64,000 nt of DNA from Isoetes taiwanensis (Eukaryota > Streptophyta > Lycopodiopsida > Isoetales > Isoetaceae), in contig JAJEKV010000052.1 in the NCBI GenBank assembly GCA_021234155.1, forward strand, positions 2,968,254 to 3,032,253, written 5' to 3'. Shown piece by piece: positions 1-12,401 of this stretch. Below the pieces are notes generated by a model. The model was not told the DNA's origin, ran no database searches, and worked only from the letters and a program-made list of their open reading frames with translations. Numbering within the stretch: position 1 is the first letter of the stretch; each line of letters opens with the position of its first letter. Position numbers and translations under genes: made by a program.

Positions 1-2831
1 CAAAGTGAAAAATATGGATGTATACTTAGAACCTTTAGTAGAAGAACTTGAAGTTTTGTGGAAGGGAGTGCATGTGTACGACATCTTTAAAACTCCACAT
101 GACTTTACATTCCATGGGATGTTATGCTTTACTCTTCATGATTATCCAGGTTTTTCTGAAGCTTCAGGTATGATATAGTAAGAGTGCAAAATCATATTAC
201 TTATTACTCTAGTACTTTACCTTCCATTTTTATTGCAGGTTCTACAAACAAGTGGTGCATGTGGATGCCCATCTTGTGGGACTAGCTTAACCTCTTATAG
301 GTCAAAACATCTGAAGAAACAAATATATTTGGGGCATAAAAAGTACTTGCCAGAGGGCCATTCTGCACGTGGCTCTAATGAGATGCCGAAGCCAAAGCGA
401 TGGACACCCAAGGATTGGTTGGATGCTTGGCAGGAGATGAATCCCAATGTGGATTATTTGACTGGTTATAAGGATTCCAATGCAAAAACTCCTCCTGGAA
501 TGAAGAGGTTATCAATTTTTTATAGGTTGGAGTCTTTGGGTGACTTGGAGTTGGTCCATTTACTAGACCCTATGCACATTTTCAAGAATGTTGCTCATTC
601 TCTTTGGCAGCATTTAACAGGAGAATGGGAAACCTTGGGTGCTAGGATGGATCTGAAAGAACAAAAAATAAAAAAGAAATATTGGCCCATCAGGAGGGTA
701 GGCAAGAAGACTCTGACGTGGAAACAAGGTGCATCGGTTCTAGGAAAGAAACAACAGGCCGAAGTGAACAAGAGGATAGCAAAGGTGCGCACACCAACCG
801 GATATGGGGCTTCTTTGAGAAAGGCATTTACTAAAAAGGTAGCCTCATTTGGATTAAAGACACATGATTGGCATAAGTTTCTTCAGGTATACTTTGGTTC
901 TTGTGCTTTCAATTCTTGGAATAAATTGTATTGCAGCATGCAATGATACTTCGTGGACTTTGCAGCATATACTTCCATGTGTGATAGGCGACTTCTTGAC
1001 TCCACAAGTAAGGAGTATTATATTTTGATTGGGTAAATTTGCAAGGTGGGTCTCCTCCAAAGAAATTGAAGTGGCCGAGATATCAAAAGTGGAGGAGGAA
1101 GTGATTATACTACTTTGTGACATTGAAAAGGAATTTCCCACTAGTTTTCTTGACCTCCAGGTACTACTAAAGAAATGTTATGCAATCATACGTAGCAACT
1201 ACGAGTTCAATTTTATTTCTAGCAGTTATACGCTAATTAACAAGGTGCTTACATACATAGGTACATCTCTTGATGCATATTCCAAATGAGATAAGTTGGC
1301 AGGACCTGCTCCCAGCAGATGGATGTTCTTTCCAAAGCGCTACATGAAGGTGCTCAAAAACTTTGTGCGTCAAATGGCAAAACTGGAGGGTTGCATGGCT
1401 GAAGGCCATCTTGTCCAAGAAACATTATTTTATCTAAATGATGCCACTATCTCATGCCATCCAGATGCTCCTAAATTGTGGGAAAAAGAAGAACTCAAAG
1501 AGATTACGTCAGAAGTATTACAAGGCAATGGAGTAGAACGGAGTTTGAGTGATGACATGCTTATTGCTATAAGCACATTTGTCCTTAATAATACTGCAAG
1601 TTTGCAACCATGGAGGGACATATATGAAATTGCTAAGGAGGATGCACATAGAAGGTCAACGGGACGATCAATGGGACAATCTAGTTTACCAGATGTTATG
1701 GATAATGCATGGTTGTTGGCTCGTATGGACGAAGCTAAAGATCGTGGCCAAGGTATTCCAGATGATGATTATGAGCTTGCCCTTGGTTGTAGCAAGAAGG
1801 TAAAAAATTATAAATCTCTAATCCTAAATTTCATTCTCTTTATACTGTATTACTCATAACTATCATAATTTGGTTTTAGGCGCAATTCTATACTTCAATG
1901 TGGGCATATGGACAGCATCTTCGCATCAACAACGTTGATAAGTGTAGGGTTACATTTGATTCAGGGATCGTAGCAGAAATTTGAACAAAAAGTCAATCTA
2001 GTAAAATGGGGATCGCAACCTTCTGGAGAGTAACCTGGATTATGTGGGAATCCTGACAGACATTATTGAGTTGGATTATCGCAGATTTCATGTCAATGTC
2101 TTGAAGGCACGATGGTTCAAAGTTGTATATAGAGGTCGTGGCAAGACAGTTAGGACTCATCCATCTGGATTTATAGAAGTGGATTCTTCAAAGGTATTGG
2201 CTGAAATGAAAGAACCTTTCGTGTTTTCAAGTCAGGTTGAGCAGATATTTATCCATGAGAATCCTAATGACACAAACTGGTGGATTATCGTACATTGTCA
2301 ACCAAGAGCTCGACGATATAATTGCTTTATCTGGCGATCGATGATGTTGATGGTGGTGGTGGTGGTGGTGGCCACCAAGAGGCTGTTTTAGACATCACTA
2401 ATAATGATGATGACATATTATTGCATGACGAAGGAGAAGGAGAAGGAGAAGGAGAAGGAGAAGGAGAAGGAGAAGGAGAAGGAGAAGACATTGAAGGGGA
2501 GGGTGCATATTTAGGAGAAGGTTATCTCGAAAGTAATTTGCATGAGGATCATATGGATGAACATGTTTCTTTCGAATCGCCATTAGCACTTTCACGAAGA
2601 GAGGAGGTTGATAAAGAAGCGAATTATGTGCTCCGATCTCCATTTAATTCGCCAATCCATGTTCATGTTCATGATGAGGATTACACTGAAGACGAAAAAA
2701 TTATTGGACATGCACATGATCGTTCTGAAGCAATTAGAGGTTTGGCTCTTCGTTTACATCTAGATGATGATGAAATAGATGACATTGAGCATGATCTAGG
2801 TGAACAAATTGATGTGTTCACATATGAATAA
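1..2831 (+). pseudogene. Degraded CACTA (En/Spm) TNP2-type transposase
   Basis: Reads as a TNP2 transposase relic split into pieces by introns, frameshifts and stops. In order: a segment at 2-167 with the family pattern (DVYLEPLVEEL...DYPGFSEASG); 233-885 with the CPSCG zinc motif and the LLDPMHIFKNVAHSLW block; a short exon at about 963-1025 (HILPCVIGDFLTPQVRS) ended by TGA; 1029-1158 in another frame; a DUF4218-like part at 1296-1797 (RYMKVLKNFVRQ...LEGCMAEGH); a short exon after the acceptor at about 1880; and a DUF4216-like part at 2044-2330 (YVGILTDIIELDYRRF). The end is an acidic tail at 2330-2831 with a Gly-Glu repeat. Introns with GT...AG ends are visible, for example from 886 to the AG near 962. 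Frame changes near 1980 and 2330 and the TGA near 1027 mean it cannot make an intact protein as read. The 5' end lies outside the window. No CACTA terminal repeat was found on the right. Confidence 0.9.
2430..2488 (+). repeat. (GAAGGA)n microsatellite
   Basis: About ten units of a 6-bp purine repeat encode an acidic Gly-Glu run in the tail of the CACTA transposase relic. The long poly-Leu frame on the opposite strand is its shadow. A short GTG/GGT run lies just upstream, about 2350-2370. Confidence 0.9.
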
Positions 2832-5800
2832 TCAACATTATAATCTTATTGCAATTACTACTATGGTTTAGATCATTTGATATTGAGTGTTGTCTTTCCA
2901 AATTTGTCGTCTCTAAATTATGGAACTATCGCTAATTCCTTGTAAATCTTGAGAAACTAGAGGTTCCTCTTCTTGCTACTCATCCTCCAGGATCATCGTT
3001 CAAGGGGAAGCGTCCATCCGTTGAGATGCAGCCTACAAGAGCAATCTAAATTGGACTGGCATTTGTTTGCACCTTCTTGCAATTCTATGAATTCATTTAT
3101 TCGTCATATAAAGAGTAGTTCCTGGAGTTTCGATATATGTTATGTACATTTAAGTATCTCATATTTGATGGATCTTGCCTTCCTAATAGGTTTGCTCCTT
3201 TGTTCACATTGTTCACCATTTACTATTCCCCTTCATCTAACTAGTTCTTAGATATCCAAATCATTCTTCAATCGTACCAAGTAATATCCCTTGGTGCAGT
3301 ACTATATCTTATGTATGAATACACAACACAATTTTGTTGAAATACTAGACACAAAGTTGGATGGCATTCTGTTATAAGTCTTAAAGAAAATATTGTAGCG
3401 ACATAGTTATAATGTTGTTTAAAAGTTGTTGCAACAACCCACTTAAATTGGACAAATGCTTCTCACAATTCAGTTGAAATAATAGTTAAAAATTTGGATA
3501 CCATTTTTGAAGCAGAACCATTTCTGTAAGTTGCATGATTCGGTGAAACTCTGTTTGATATTTTACCTTTCTCTATGTTAGCATCATCAAATTAGCGCAT
3601 TCGAAAGAGCTCCAGTAAAAAAAATAAGATGGAGGTACTTTGATGCATTCTGCATTTGTATTTTCTGCATTATGCTACTAGATTGAAGCATACCATATTT
3701 ATTATGCAGGTACCTTGATACTTTCAGCCCCAATTGTATACTTTCAGCCGTTCTTGCACAAGGTAAAATATTTGATGATGGCGAAGCTGCAACGGTCTCT
3801 GATGCATCCATTTCATTTTATTGCAGACGCACCACTATCTATGTATGCCATTTCAAAATACCCTCTTTAATTTGCGCTAGCTTATTGGTTTCTTAACCCA
3901 CCGAGATATGAAAGTTTAGTCTACTGGCTTGGAACATGTCCTTGGAGCGAATAGATAAGGTGAGATTTATTTATCCATGCTATGCACTATAGATTAAATA
4001 ACTCTAGAATTTAGCATTTTGAACTATGTTCTAGAGCTTGAAAAAATAGTTCTCTCATCGATCAAGATAGGCTGAGATATGGGTATTTTGCATTTCATTC
4101 CATTTCGTTCTTGCTATTAGTCAACCTCTTGATGAGGATTTGACTATTAATGGCTGTCTTATAGTAGGCAATTGGTTCACTTTCATCTTTGAGATAATTG
4201 ATTTTTATTTCATCCAATAAATTTGGCTTATTTTAGGGCCCTTAGATTGTCCTTTTCTTATTCGCATTTGGCATTTGGTGTTGGCAGGAGCACATGATTC
4301 TACTGCAATGGTTTCCAACATACAGCTAAAAAGTTTGTAAGTATAGCAGGAACTAAGTTTTCCTTATTCAAATATCCAAGGGCATTTTGGATGGAATGTG
4401 GGTTTGTAGAGCTGTGGGTTTAAGGTGGGAAAGGGCCATTAACACCATTTGGTTTTGCATAAAGTTATGATAGAGGCAACCTGGAAATGATACAATGCTG
4501 TTGCAGTCGCAGCCACAGCCACAGAAGTGACTAAACCTCCTCTACCCACATGGCATTACTAAATAGAATTCCTCATCTTTTTTGTCCTTTTGCATCTGTT
4601 GCATGCTTAGCTCTAAACAGAATTCTGAATTTCCTGACCTCTTAGGCAATGCATTCTACATGATGCATTTCTTTCCTTAATTTTGCCATGTATAGACTCG
4701 GATTGCATTTTGTTACTCTGTTCCAAGTGTCTTTGTCCCAGAAATTTATAGAGGTGTAATAGCAGTGAGTGAAGTGAGTATACGTTGTTTGTCTTCTTCC
4801 TGAGTATATTCGCTGGATGAACCAAGTTCCAGATATATGTAGATATATGTCTCATGCTTCCAATACAAATGTGTAGTTGAAATGTTATACAACAGGGAAT
4901 ATAATTCATTATGTTTCTCTCATGGATCTTATTCTGTTAGTTTAACACCATTTTACAGACATATGCAGGTCAATTAGACTGAAAGTGCTAAACTCCATAA
5001 ACATATGTAAGGTCCATTGCATGCCACTTTATGAAACTTACAGTTGTAAAGATGTTTCCTTAATCCCTCTCTATTTCTACAAAATTTTGAGTTTGAATTC
5101 CTCATATTTGAATTTCTTCTGTTGAATGTTTTCTTAATGGTAAGCAACTATTTTGACCTAGCTTCCTATTTTCTTTTCTTCACATATGGGTCAACTAAGA
5201 GCTTTTAATAGCATATGCACATGTTCCATGGATCCCTAAAATATCACAAGGAGCAAATACCTCTTACCAAATGTGATAACCACTACTACCTCTATTTCTA
5301 CGTCTCTAATTTAAAGGTAACAAAAATTTGAAATTATACATCCTGCATATGCATTTTCTAGGCATCACTATATTGAGACCATGATGTGATGTAGAACAAA
5401 ATGGGGGAAGCCATTCTTGCTTCCCCCTGACCTGCAGAATCTGGTTGCGTAATGGCTGAGCCCATTCTGTTCTACAACATCAAGGTAAGCTGCTTATCAG
5501 ATTATACAAGTTTGTTAAGGCGGTATGTCATTCTGCTTAAGAATGAATCAAGAAACGGACGAAATGCTCATTCAGTTACCTTGACGCATGATAGTAGCTA
5601 AAATTATTAGGGCAAAATGCAGAATCAAGAAGCATAATTTATTATAGTTTAGTGCCAAAAAGTGGTTCCTATAACTCAAAATGGATTACAAAAATTGTGC
5701 ATCTCAGGCCTTCCATTCTAAAGGTCTCATAAGTATAACATTTTACATTGACGACATTGAATAATTCTCCATAATTTTGCGAAAATGCACATGTTTACTA

Positions 5801-6126
5801 TTGTTTTGCATCTTACACAATATTTCTCAAACTATAGCCATACCTCTAATACTACCATTTTGATTCTTTTAAGGAGATTTAAGTGCCCATCACATTCTTT
5901 ATAAAGTATTGTTTTCTTTAAAATGATTATCTTATCTTATCTTTATTGAAATCCATCCTTTAAACATAAAGTTAGTACATTGATGATATTGTCATTAGAC
6001 AACTTCAATAACAAAAAATAATTACAAAAGCAAAATAGTTTCCATGCTTGCCAGTATCAACATGTGCTGTTGTTGAAGTTGCATATATGAACGTTAAAGT
6101 CCGAATGAAAACACATGCCAGGATAT
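2832..6126. other. Non-coding, AT-rich; body of an upstream Helitron
   Basis: No supportable coding region. The right edge is the 3' terminus of a Helitron ending at 6158, so part of this stretch is that element's body. I could not find its 5' end: no TC-TATATTATAAT-type start was seen between 2832 and 6100. Short ORFs here have no recognisable domains. Confidence 0.5.
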
Positions 6127-6158
6127 TAGCCCGGCAACGCCGGGCACACGTTTACTAG
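6127..6158 (+). mobile_element. Helitron 3' terminus (element A)
   Basis: The stem GCCCGGC (6129-6135), loop AAC and stem GCCGGGC (6139-6145) are followed by 9 nt and then CTAG (6155-6158) and a T. This is the classical Helitron 3' end: a GC-rich hairpin about 10 nt before CTRR, inserted 5' of a T. The next element starts at the very next base. Confidence 0.85.
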
Positions 6159-6373
6159 TCCTATATTATAATGTTTTGGGGTGTGTCGTCAACCACGCCC
6201 TAAAAATTCAACGGCTCAGATTCTTTCGACTTAAAAAGTGGATGGTCTATAATCAAGATTGCTAACCCCAACCCTAAAAATCCTTTTGTTCTAACGTTTT
6301 GTTCACGAGCATACCTTGCTGATAGCAACCATCTAGCTCGGGGTGAGCATACCGAGCTCACTTTGCCGCAGCC

Positions 6374-7555
6374 ATGGCAATCTCCCTACTCTTCGTTTTC
6401 ATGGTTGCTTCTATTTGGCTACCAGGTTCATATGTTTATCACATTCTAGATCACGTAGCAAACACTGCTACAGGTTTTGGGCTGTGGCTATCTGTTCATA
6501 TCAACAAACACAACAGCCTGATGTATTCTGGACTTGGCTCTATATTACAGAAGTTTTGATTTCGTTGGAGCAAAGCGAGGGTTTGATTCTATCAGAACAA
6601 AGGTAAAAGCCTTTTTTATATTCGGTTCATTCTCCGTTTCCATCATTTCCCTAGGTAGGGGACCTCTCCATTGCAAGATTACTTTAGATCTTCATGTTTC
6701 TTTACATAGTAGAATGTTTTTGGGAGATTTTGAGCATTTACATTTCTAAAATATGAAAATGGTGCTTTTCTTGAATTTGTGTCTCATCAAAGTCAGTGCA
6801 TATCAAGCACAACAGGGTATGGTGATTTCTACGGGGTAAAGCTATGGCCGACCAATTTTGATTCTTTTTTGGGTCCCCTGCTTCTATTAGACTACCATTT
6901 ACGTTCTTATATTCTGTTTAAGTTGGTTTGTTGGCTTGAAACTAAAGCCATGGCTTGATGGATTATGTGCTGTTAATGTTGTATGTTTTCCTTTTGAGAT
7001 GCTTTGTGCAATACTTTCATAGGTTACAAAGTTTAATTTGTGCTTAACTTTTGTAGGCCTGTGACACTGGATTAGTCAGGGAACAAGAATATGATAAAGC
7101 AACATTTTCAAGGTAAAATCCTTAGCTCTCATGGTTGGTGTTATTAGAGTAAAAATTTAACTTTCAGATTGATGGGTCTTCCACTATACACTGTCAAAAA
7201 CATTTTACAGCAAATGATGTAAAGGAGGTAATTTCTTTTCTAAGCCAATTGATAACCACATAATGGAGGAAATGCACAAGGCGAACATTATTGTATTACA
7301 CTCTGCAGCTTGATTCTATGATGCAAACAGTTCCAAGCCAAGATGGATGTGCGGAGCCAAATTACGAAAAGTACTTTGCAATCTGGAAATAATTTTGTAA
7401 TTGGTCAACTTGCTGGAAATTCACCTGTGCCTCCTCTGACCTCCAGATTTCTGATTATGGAACAGAGTAACGGAGGATCGCCTATGTACAGAGTAACGGA
7501 AGATCGCCTATGTGAAGACCTAATACAGGCTTGGAAACTCAATCATATGTTATAG
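6374..7555 (+). pseudogene. Possible captured exons inside Helitron B
   Basis: Several open segments are bounded by plausible splice signals. A start-like exon at 6374 encodes a hydrophobic signal-like N-terminus (MAISLLFVFMVASIWLPG). Next come 6551-6602 (ends FDSIRTK, donor GTAAAA), 7057-7112 (acceptor TTGTAG, donor GTAAAA) and a segment from 7168 after TTTCAG. A longer open stretch at 7343-7555 includes a 26-bp tandem duplication at about 7463-7514. Phases do not give one uninterrupted long protein: with the natural phase the third exon stops early. I recognise no domain. Capture of host gene pieces is a known Helitron habit, but these could also be chance. Confidence 0.3.
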
Positions 7556-9717
7556 ATCTTATTGATAAAGGAAGGAAGGAAGGAAGGCAGGTACTTTTAT
7601 CGTCCATGGAAGAGACCATATCAGGACCAAAGTCTTCTTCTTGGCAGTTCCCACCAATTAGGGATCTGAATCATTTTCGCAATGCCGCATGTTCAGTATT
7701 TTGGAAATTCTGTATATGTCCTAGCATAGCCTCTAGCCTCTACCTGCAAGTAGTTGCAATTCTAGATCTGTTGGAGACATGACTAGACCACACCTTCATG
7801 TTACAGATCAGTTATAAATTTCATGCAGAACATGTCGTCCATTAACATGTTGCCCTTTTTAAGAATTATATCAGAAGCTCTCTGTTCATCATGTATTATA
7901 GTTTAAATATACGGGCTTTTGATAATTTATTAGCATTTTGCATTTGTCCATAGCATTGCTAAATACAATGCAAATGATAATTGTAAGGATAAAATGCTCT
8001 CCTTTTTAAAATCCAAGAATAGGGCGGTGTATTGACAGTCTTAGAATGGTTGCTTAAAGGTTCCATGTGAAATGTTGGGACTCTATAATCTAGGCACCTG
8101 TTGATGGCAAACCTGGCTGAGCCACCAACCTCAGGTCAAGAAGCAATAATCTTGGTCTAGGACCTCCAGATCACTTGAGGTGATCACTCTGTGCTGGAAT
8201 ATCTGTGCTTAAACTTCCAGAAAACAAGATTTCACTAGTTTCCCTAAAGCCAGAAAAGGTAGTCTTATTCTAACAGGCACAGAAATCAATGCATTCAACA
8301 TTTGGAACCCAAACAAGCATAGCATGCTACCATGATATCTGAAAAAAGTGTTGTAAAGAGCCTATGCAAAGAGTCTCCCCGGTTGGTGAGAAATATTGAT
8401 TCTTGACTAAGTCAGAAATTGGTCAATGGACTGGACAGTGCACTAAATTTTGCCAAATGAAAACGATGATGAATTTTTGATCCAACTAAATTCAGACAGT
8501 GAACATGAGACCTGCACAATAAGAGCATGCCATTTTCAAGGTTAAAAAAATCAGTTTGTTATTTGAAAAGCGTCTCTGAGCATCTAATATTCATAAGAAA
8601 ACGTGACAGACTTTAAAACATCAGGAGATTGATCTTTCACCTCCCTTTTTGATCTTTTCTTTCCTAAATGATTGACTTAATGCAACTAGAGCTTTATACG
8701 CAACCAGATACAGAGATGTGGCCCCCTTTTTTTTTCGAATTAATTCAAATGCAAGATGCACGAAATAATATTTCCCAAGGTCAGATTTTCATTAAACTGG
8801 AATCAAAGTCATCACATTTGACATCGTGTTGATGATCAAGACGATCAATCAACAGGACATCTATAAAACACACAAATCATGAGTTTTTTGGATACAAATT
8901 GATCATAATATGCCTCAGGACAGATTTCTTGAGGCAGAAGGAACTCTCAGCATCAATTCCGACTTCACTCTTCAGGTACTTCGTCTTTGAATCGCGCAAA
9001 AGCCCATCAATTTCTCTATCGAATGAATCCCCTTTTTAAAAAACTCTGTTTCCGGCCGGATCTTGGCAAATTCGGGATCTTGGCCATGTTTTTGGTTGGT
9101 TTAGATATTTCTTTGGGTGTAACAGGACAGAAATGATTAGCCAATGTAATGATTGCTCGGTTCGATCGAAGAAAAACAAGTTCTTGGCAAGTTAAATTTT
9201 AGGGTTCGGAGTTTTCTTGAGAGCAATTATCCCACAGGCATGAATCAGAAAATGGGCCAAGGTATAAATAGAGAACTATTTTCCTCTCTCTTGATTACGT
9301 GGTCTCCTCCCACGCCAAGCTCGGCTCGTGTTTCGACTTGGCATGCCAGGGGGGACGCCACTTGGCAGAGGATGAGAGGGTAGATAGATGGGGGGGTAGA
9401 TGTAGGTAGGTTTTGACATTTTTTGAATGAAGCACGTTTCCCAAGGAAGCCATTTAGAAGATCAATCCACACTCTTTTTCCAAAATTTTTTGTGCCAGGT
9501 GGCATGATTTCATGAGGGCTACTAGGTGATATCATCAAACTTTCAAATGCAATACTTTGATTTTGTAGGAAAAAATGGATGGAGTGAGTAGGCATTAGGC
9601 ATGGGACTTGGTGAGGTGGCAAGGGGGAAGAACAAGGCTAATAGGCACATTTACCAAGTATTTCAATCTTATGGTTGACCAAGCTTTTGGGTTTGGTCAA
9701 AATTTGCCTAGTCATCT

Positions 9718-9800
9718 TTTGATGATGCAAGGTGATGTGATGATGTGGAATGATGTAATGATGTTGAGTGATATAATGGTATGGAGTGATGTGATGATGT
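9718..9800 (+). repeat. TGATGTGATGATGTGG-type minisatellite
   Basis: A degenerate array of GATG/TGATG-containing units inside Helitron B. The small ORFs on both strands here only reflect the repeat. Confidence 0.7.
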
Positions 9801-10479
9801 GGACACTTGTTGCTTAGGTGGCAACTTGGTGAATGACATATGGAGGTGGCAAATGATGGGTGGACCAAAGTGGCTTTGTAAGTAATGACATGTGTATCTA
9901 GTCATCATGCCATGTCACTTGGAGGTGGTGACTAGGCAAACTCGTGTTTAGCTTTACTTTTTCCTTTTTTTTTTGTTTTTTGTACTTTGGCTAGCATAAA
10001 ATGCTTTTTGGCTTTAGCCAATTGGTGTGGAGTGTGTGATAGTGGAGTGGTATGATGAAAAAGATGATATAAAACTTGATGCTTAGGCAATCTTTTTGGT
10101 GTAACAACTTTGAAAATGTGCCTTAGGTAGTGGTAGGTCAACTATGGAACAAAAGGCTATGTGTGAGCTGCATAATGGTATAGGGTGATGGTATGTGGGA
10201 GATGAGGTAGATGTGAGGGAGTGGAATAGAAATGACAACATGAGGGAGAAAAGATACCACTTCATAGCTTGCAAACTTCATAGGGGTCTTCCAAACTTCT
10301 AGATGCTTAGATCTTCTCAATGTGTGACCTTGATTCCAGTTCAATGTCTTCACTTGGTTCTTCAACATAGTGTCTCCCTTTTTCCTGCAACATGAATAAG
10401 ATTTGATGGCACCTTGCCATGTTGCCATAGCAGGGCAACAGCACCATTCAGATCTACCTCTGTTTTCACATCACACAGA

Positions 10480-10985
10480 TGTTAGCACATGGTTCTCTTT
10501 ACAAGGAGGTGAGACCCAAAAATTTCTTTTGTAACCATTTCGTTTGGAAGGTGATTGGTATTCAGATTCTTTAAGTGAATATATTGTAACATGACGATTA
10601 GATTTTAAGAGTTCATAATCGACTTACATGACACAGTGACATTGGAATAGAAAGATGAAAGATATTGAATGCATTGAGAACAGCTATTTGACTTGCACAA
10701 TTATAGCAGAATGTTTTATAGTTTATTGTATCTGAACAAAGCATTTCAATAGGTAACCGTTTGATTTGGCACATGATTCTTCATAAGAGGTGAGAGCCAC
10801 AAACCATTTCTTTTTGGACGAATGCGAATGCTATGACACGACAGTCAGAGTGTAAGAGTTCATAGTTGATTTACATGGCACATTAAGATTGGAATAGAAA
10901 AATGTTGAATGCATTGAGATCAGCCATTTGAATTCTGCAAAGTTATGGCAGAATGTTTCAACATTTATTGTACATGAACCAAGCG
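10480..10985 (+). repeat. Diverged tandem duplication, about 280-bp period
   Basis: The first copy (about 10480-10750) and the second (about 10765-10985) share, in the same order, AAGAGTTCATA, ATTGGAATAGAAA, TTGAATGCATTGAGA, GCAGAATGTTT and TTTATTGTA. Smaller direct repeats follow at 11013-11065 and 11468-11521. No coding content. The rest of Helitron B up to 11990 shows nothing else I can name. Confidence 0.65.
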
Positions 10986-12063
10986 AGGATCAATCCCATA
11001 GTTAACTAAAATGGAGAAGAATGAGCCTCTCATAGTTAACTAGAATGGAGAAGAATGGACCTCTATTTCTAGAACTTTCCTATTGCTAGGTTTCTCTAAA
11101 GATTATTCTGAAAAACACATGTGTGTCTTTGCTCAAGAACTAAAACATCCCAAGTCTATGCATGGACAAGGTAGAGAAGAAAACTTTCAGTACATATGCA
11201 CACGAGAACATCAAAATGAATAACTTTGTGTTATCTGGGCTGTTGATTGCCCATTCTACCATTGTATCATATTCATACACTAAATAGCGGCATTTCTACA
11301 TCAAACAAAGTCGTCCGCTTTGCCCAGTGGTTTGAGAGACTTAGAATAGCATCATGTTTGTTTAATTTAATATTAGACCTACTCATATAGGCAACGAACC
11401 GCTTAAAATATGCATGATATTGCCCATTTTTTCCTAAGTAAACAAGGCCAAAAAAAAATGGACCATAATATTCAAATGTAAGGCTAGAAAAGCTTGAACC
11501 ATAATATTCAAATGTAAGGCGACCTTACCCTTTGCTAAAGTGATACCATAATAGTAGCTGCACTTGGACATTGACATTATTAATGTTCAACTTCATAACA
11601 ATTCCACAATATTCCGTATTATAATTTGACATCCACAACATTTTGAGCATGTAGCTATTTATCAATACTGAGGATGACTCTAACTGATCATTTACAATGT
11701 CACACCTTATGCCCAGCTTCACAAAGACTAATAGAAGTTGACTATAGCCTCGCCTCAAACCTACTCAGCTTAACTATCTACACCCACTCAAATTTTCTAT
11801 GAACAAGCATCGTGTTGTTTTATTCAAAGCTTTAAAAAATGCCGATGCAACACTATCTAACATGACGAGCTAAGTTTCTTTCAAATATTGTTAAGTCATT
11901 GGATATTTTTGTTATAATATAAGGCTACAAAAGTTGGATTATTACTGCATGCTTTTCTAATTGTCGTCAAAACATTTATAGACTTCCAACTCATGCCCAA
12001 CAACGTTGGGCACCATTACTAGTTTTAAATAAGATCAATCCCATTTTTTCTCCATAGGGTAAA

Positions 12064-12089
12064 TTTTTATTGGTGGTGTACAAAAAAGC
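12064..12089 (+). repeat. Left terminal inverted repeat
   Basis: 26 bp, perfectly complementary to 19804-19829. Confidence 0.9.
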
Positions 12090-12401
12090 GAAATTCCAGC
12101 AGCTCGTCAGCACCTCGTCCGAGCGCTGCTTTTTTGCCTTCGACGGGCCGTACGGTTCATTGAAGACTGGCGACGGGCAGGAATGAAGTCTGCCACTGAA
12201 TCATTCTGAAGGGTTCCGACGAGCCTCGGAATGCGCGCGAAATCGGGTCTGGCTATGATCCTCAATGTTCACGAAATTTCGTAGCCTAATTGCAGACCTC
12301 GGTTTTGGGTTTGCTCATTCCGATCAAGCGCTTAGTTTTCTCATTCCGATCAAGCGCTTAGTGCTTGAATCAATCGTGCGCCTTGCTTTTTCGGTACAGC
12401 C

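Larger units (their letters stand above)
6159..12022 (+). mobile_element. Helitron B, non-autonomous, 5.9 kb
   Basis: The 5' end starts TCCTATATTATAATG at 6159 and runs into a GC-richer segment ending in ACGGCTCAGATT, very like the starts at 46707 and 55088. The 3' end has stem TGCCCAAC (11994-12001), loop AAC, stem GTTGGGCA (12005-12012), then CTAG at 12019-12022 and T. No Rep/helicase reading frame was found, so it would depend on an autonomous relative. It may carry captured gene pieces around 6370-7550. Pairing these two ends as one element rests on their order and on the absence of another recognised end between them. Confidence 0.65.

Noticed and set aside
2398-2643. Minus-strand poly-Leu ORF
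   Set aside because: Shadow of the GAAGGA microsatellite in the CACTA relic.
9608-10428. Several 60-125-residue ORFs on both strands
   Set aside because: Low-complexity GATG/CATC and TTGGT content, no domain, no splice support.
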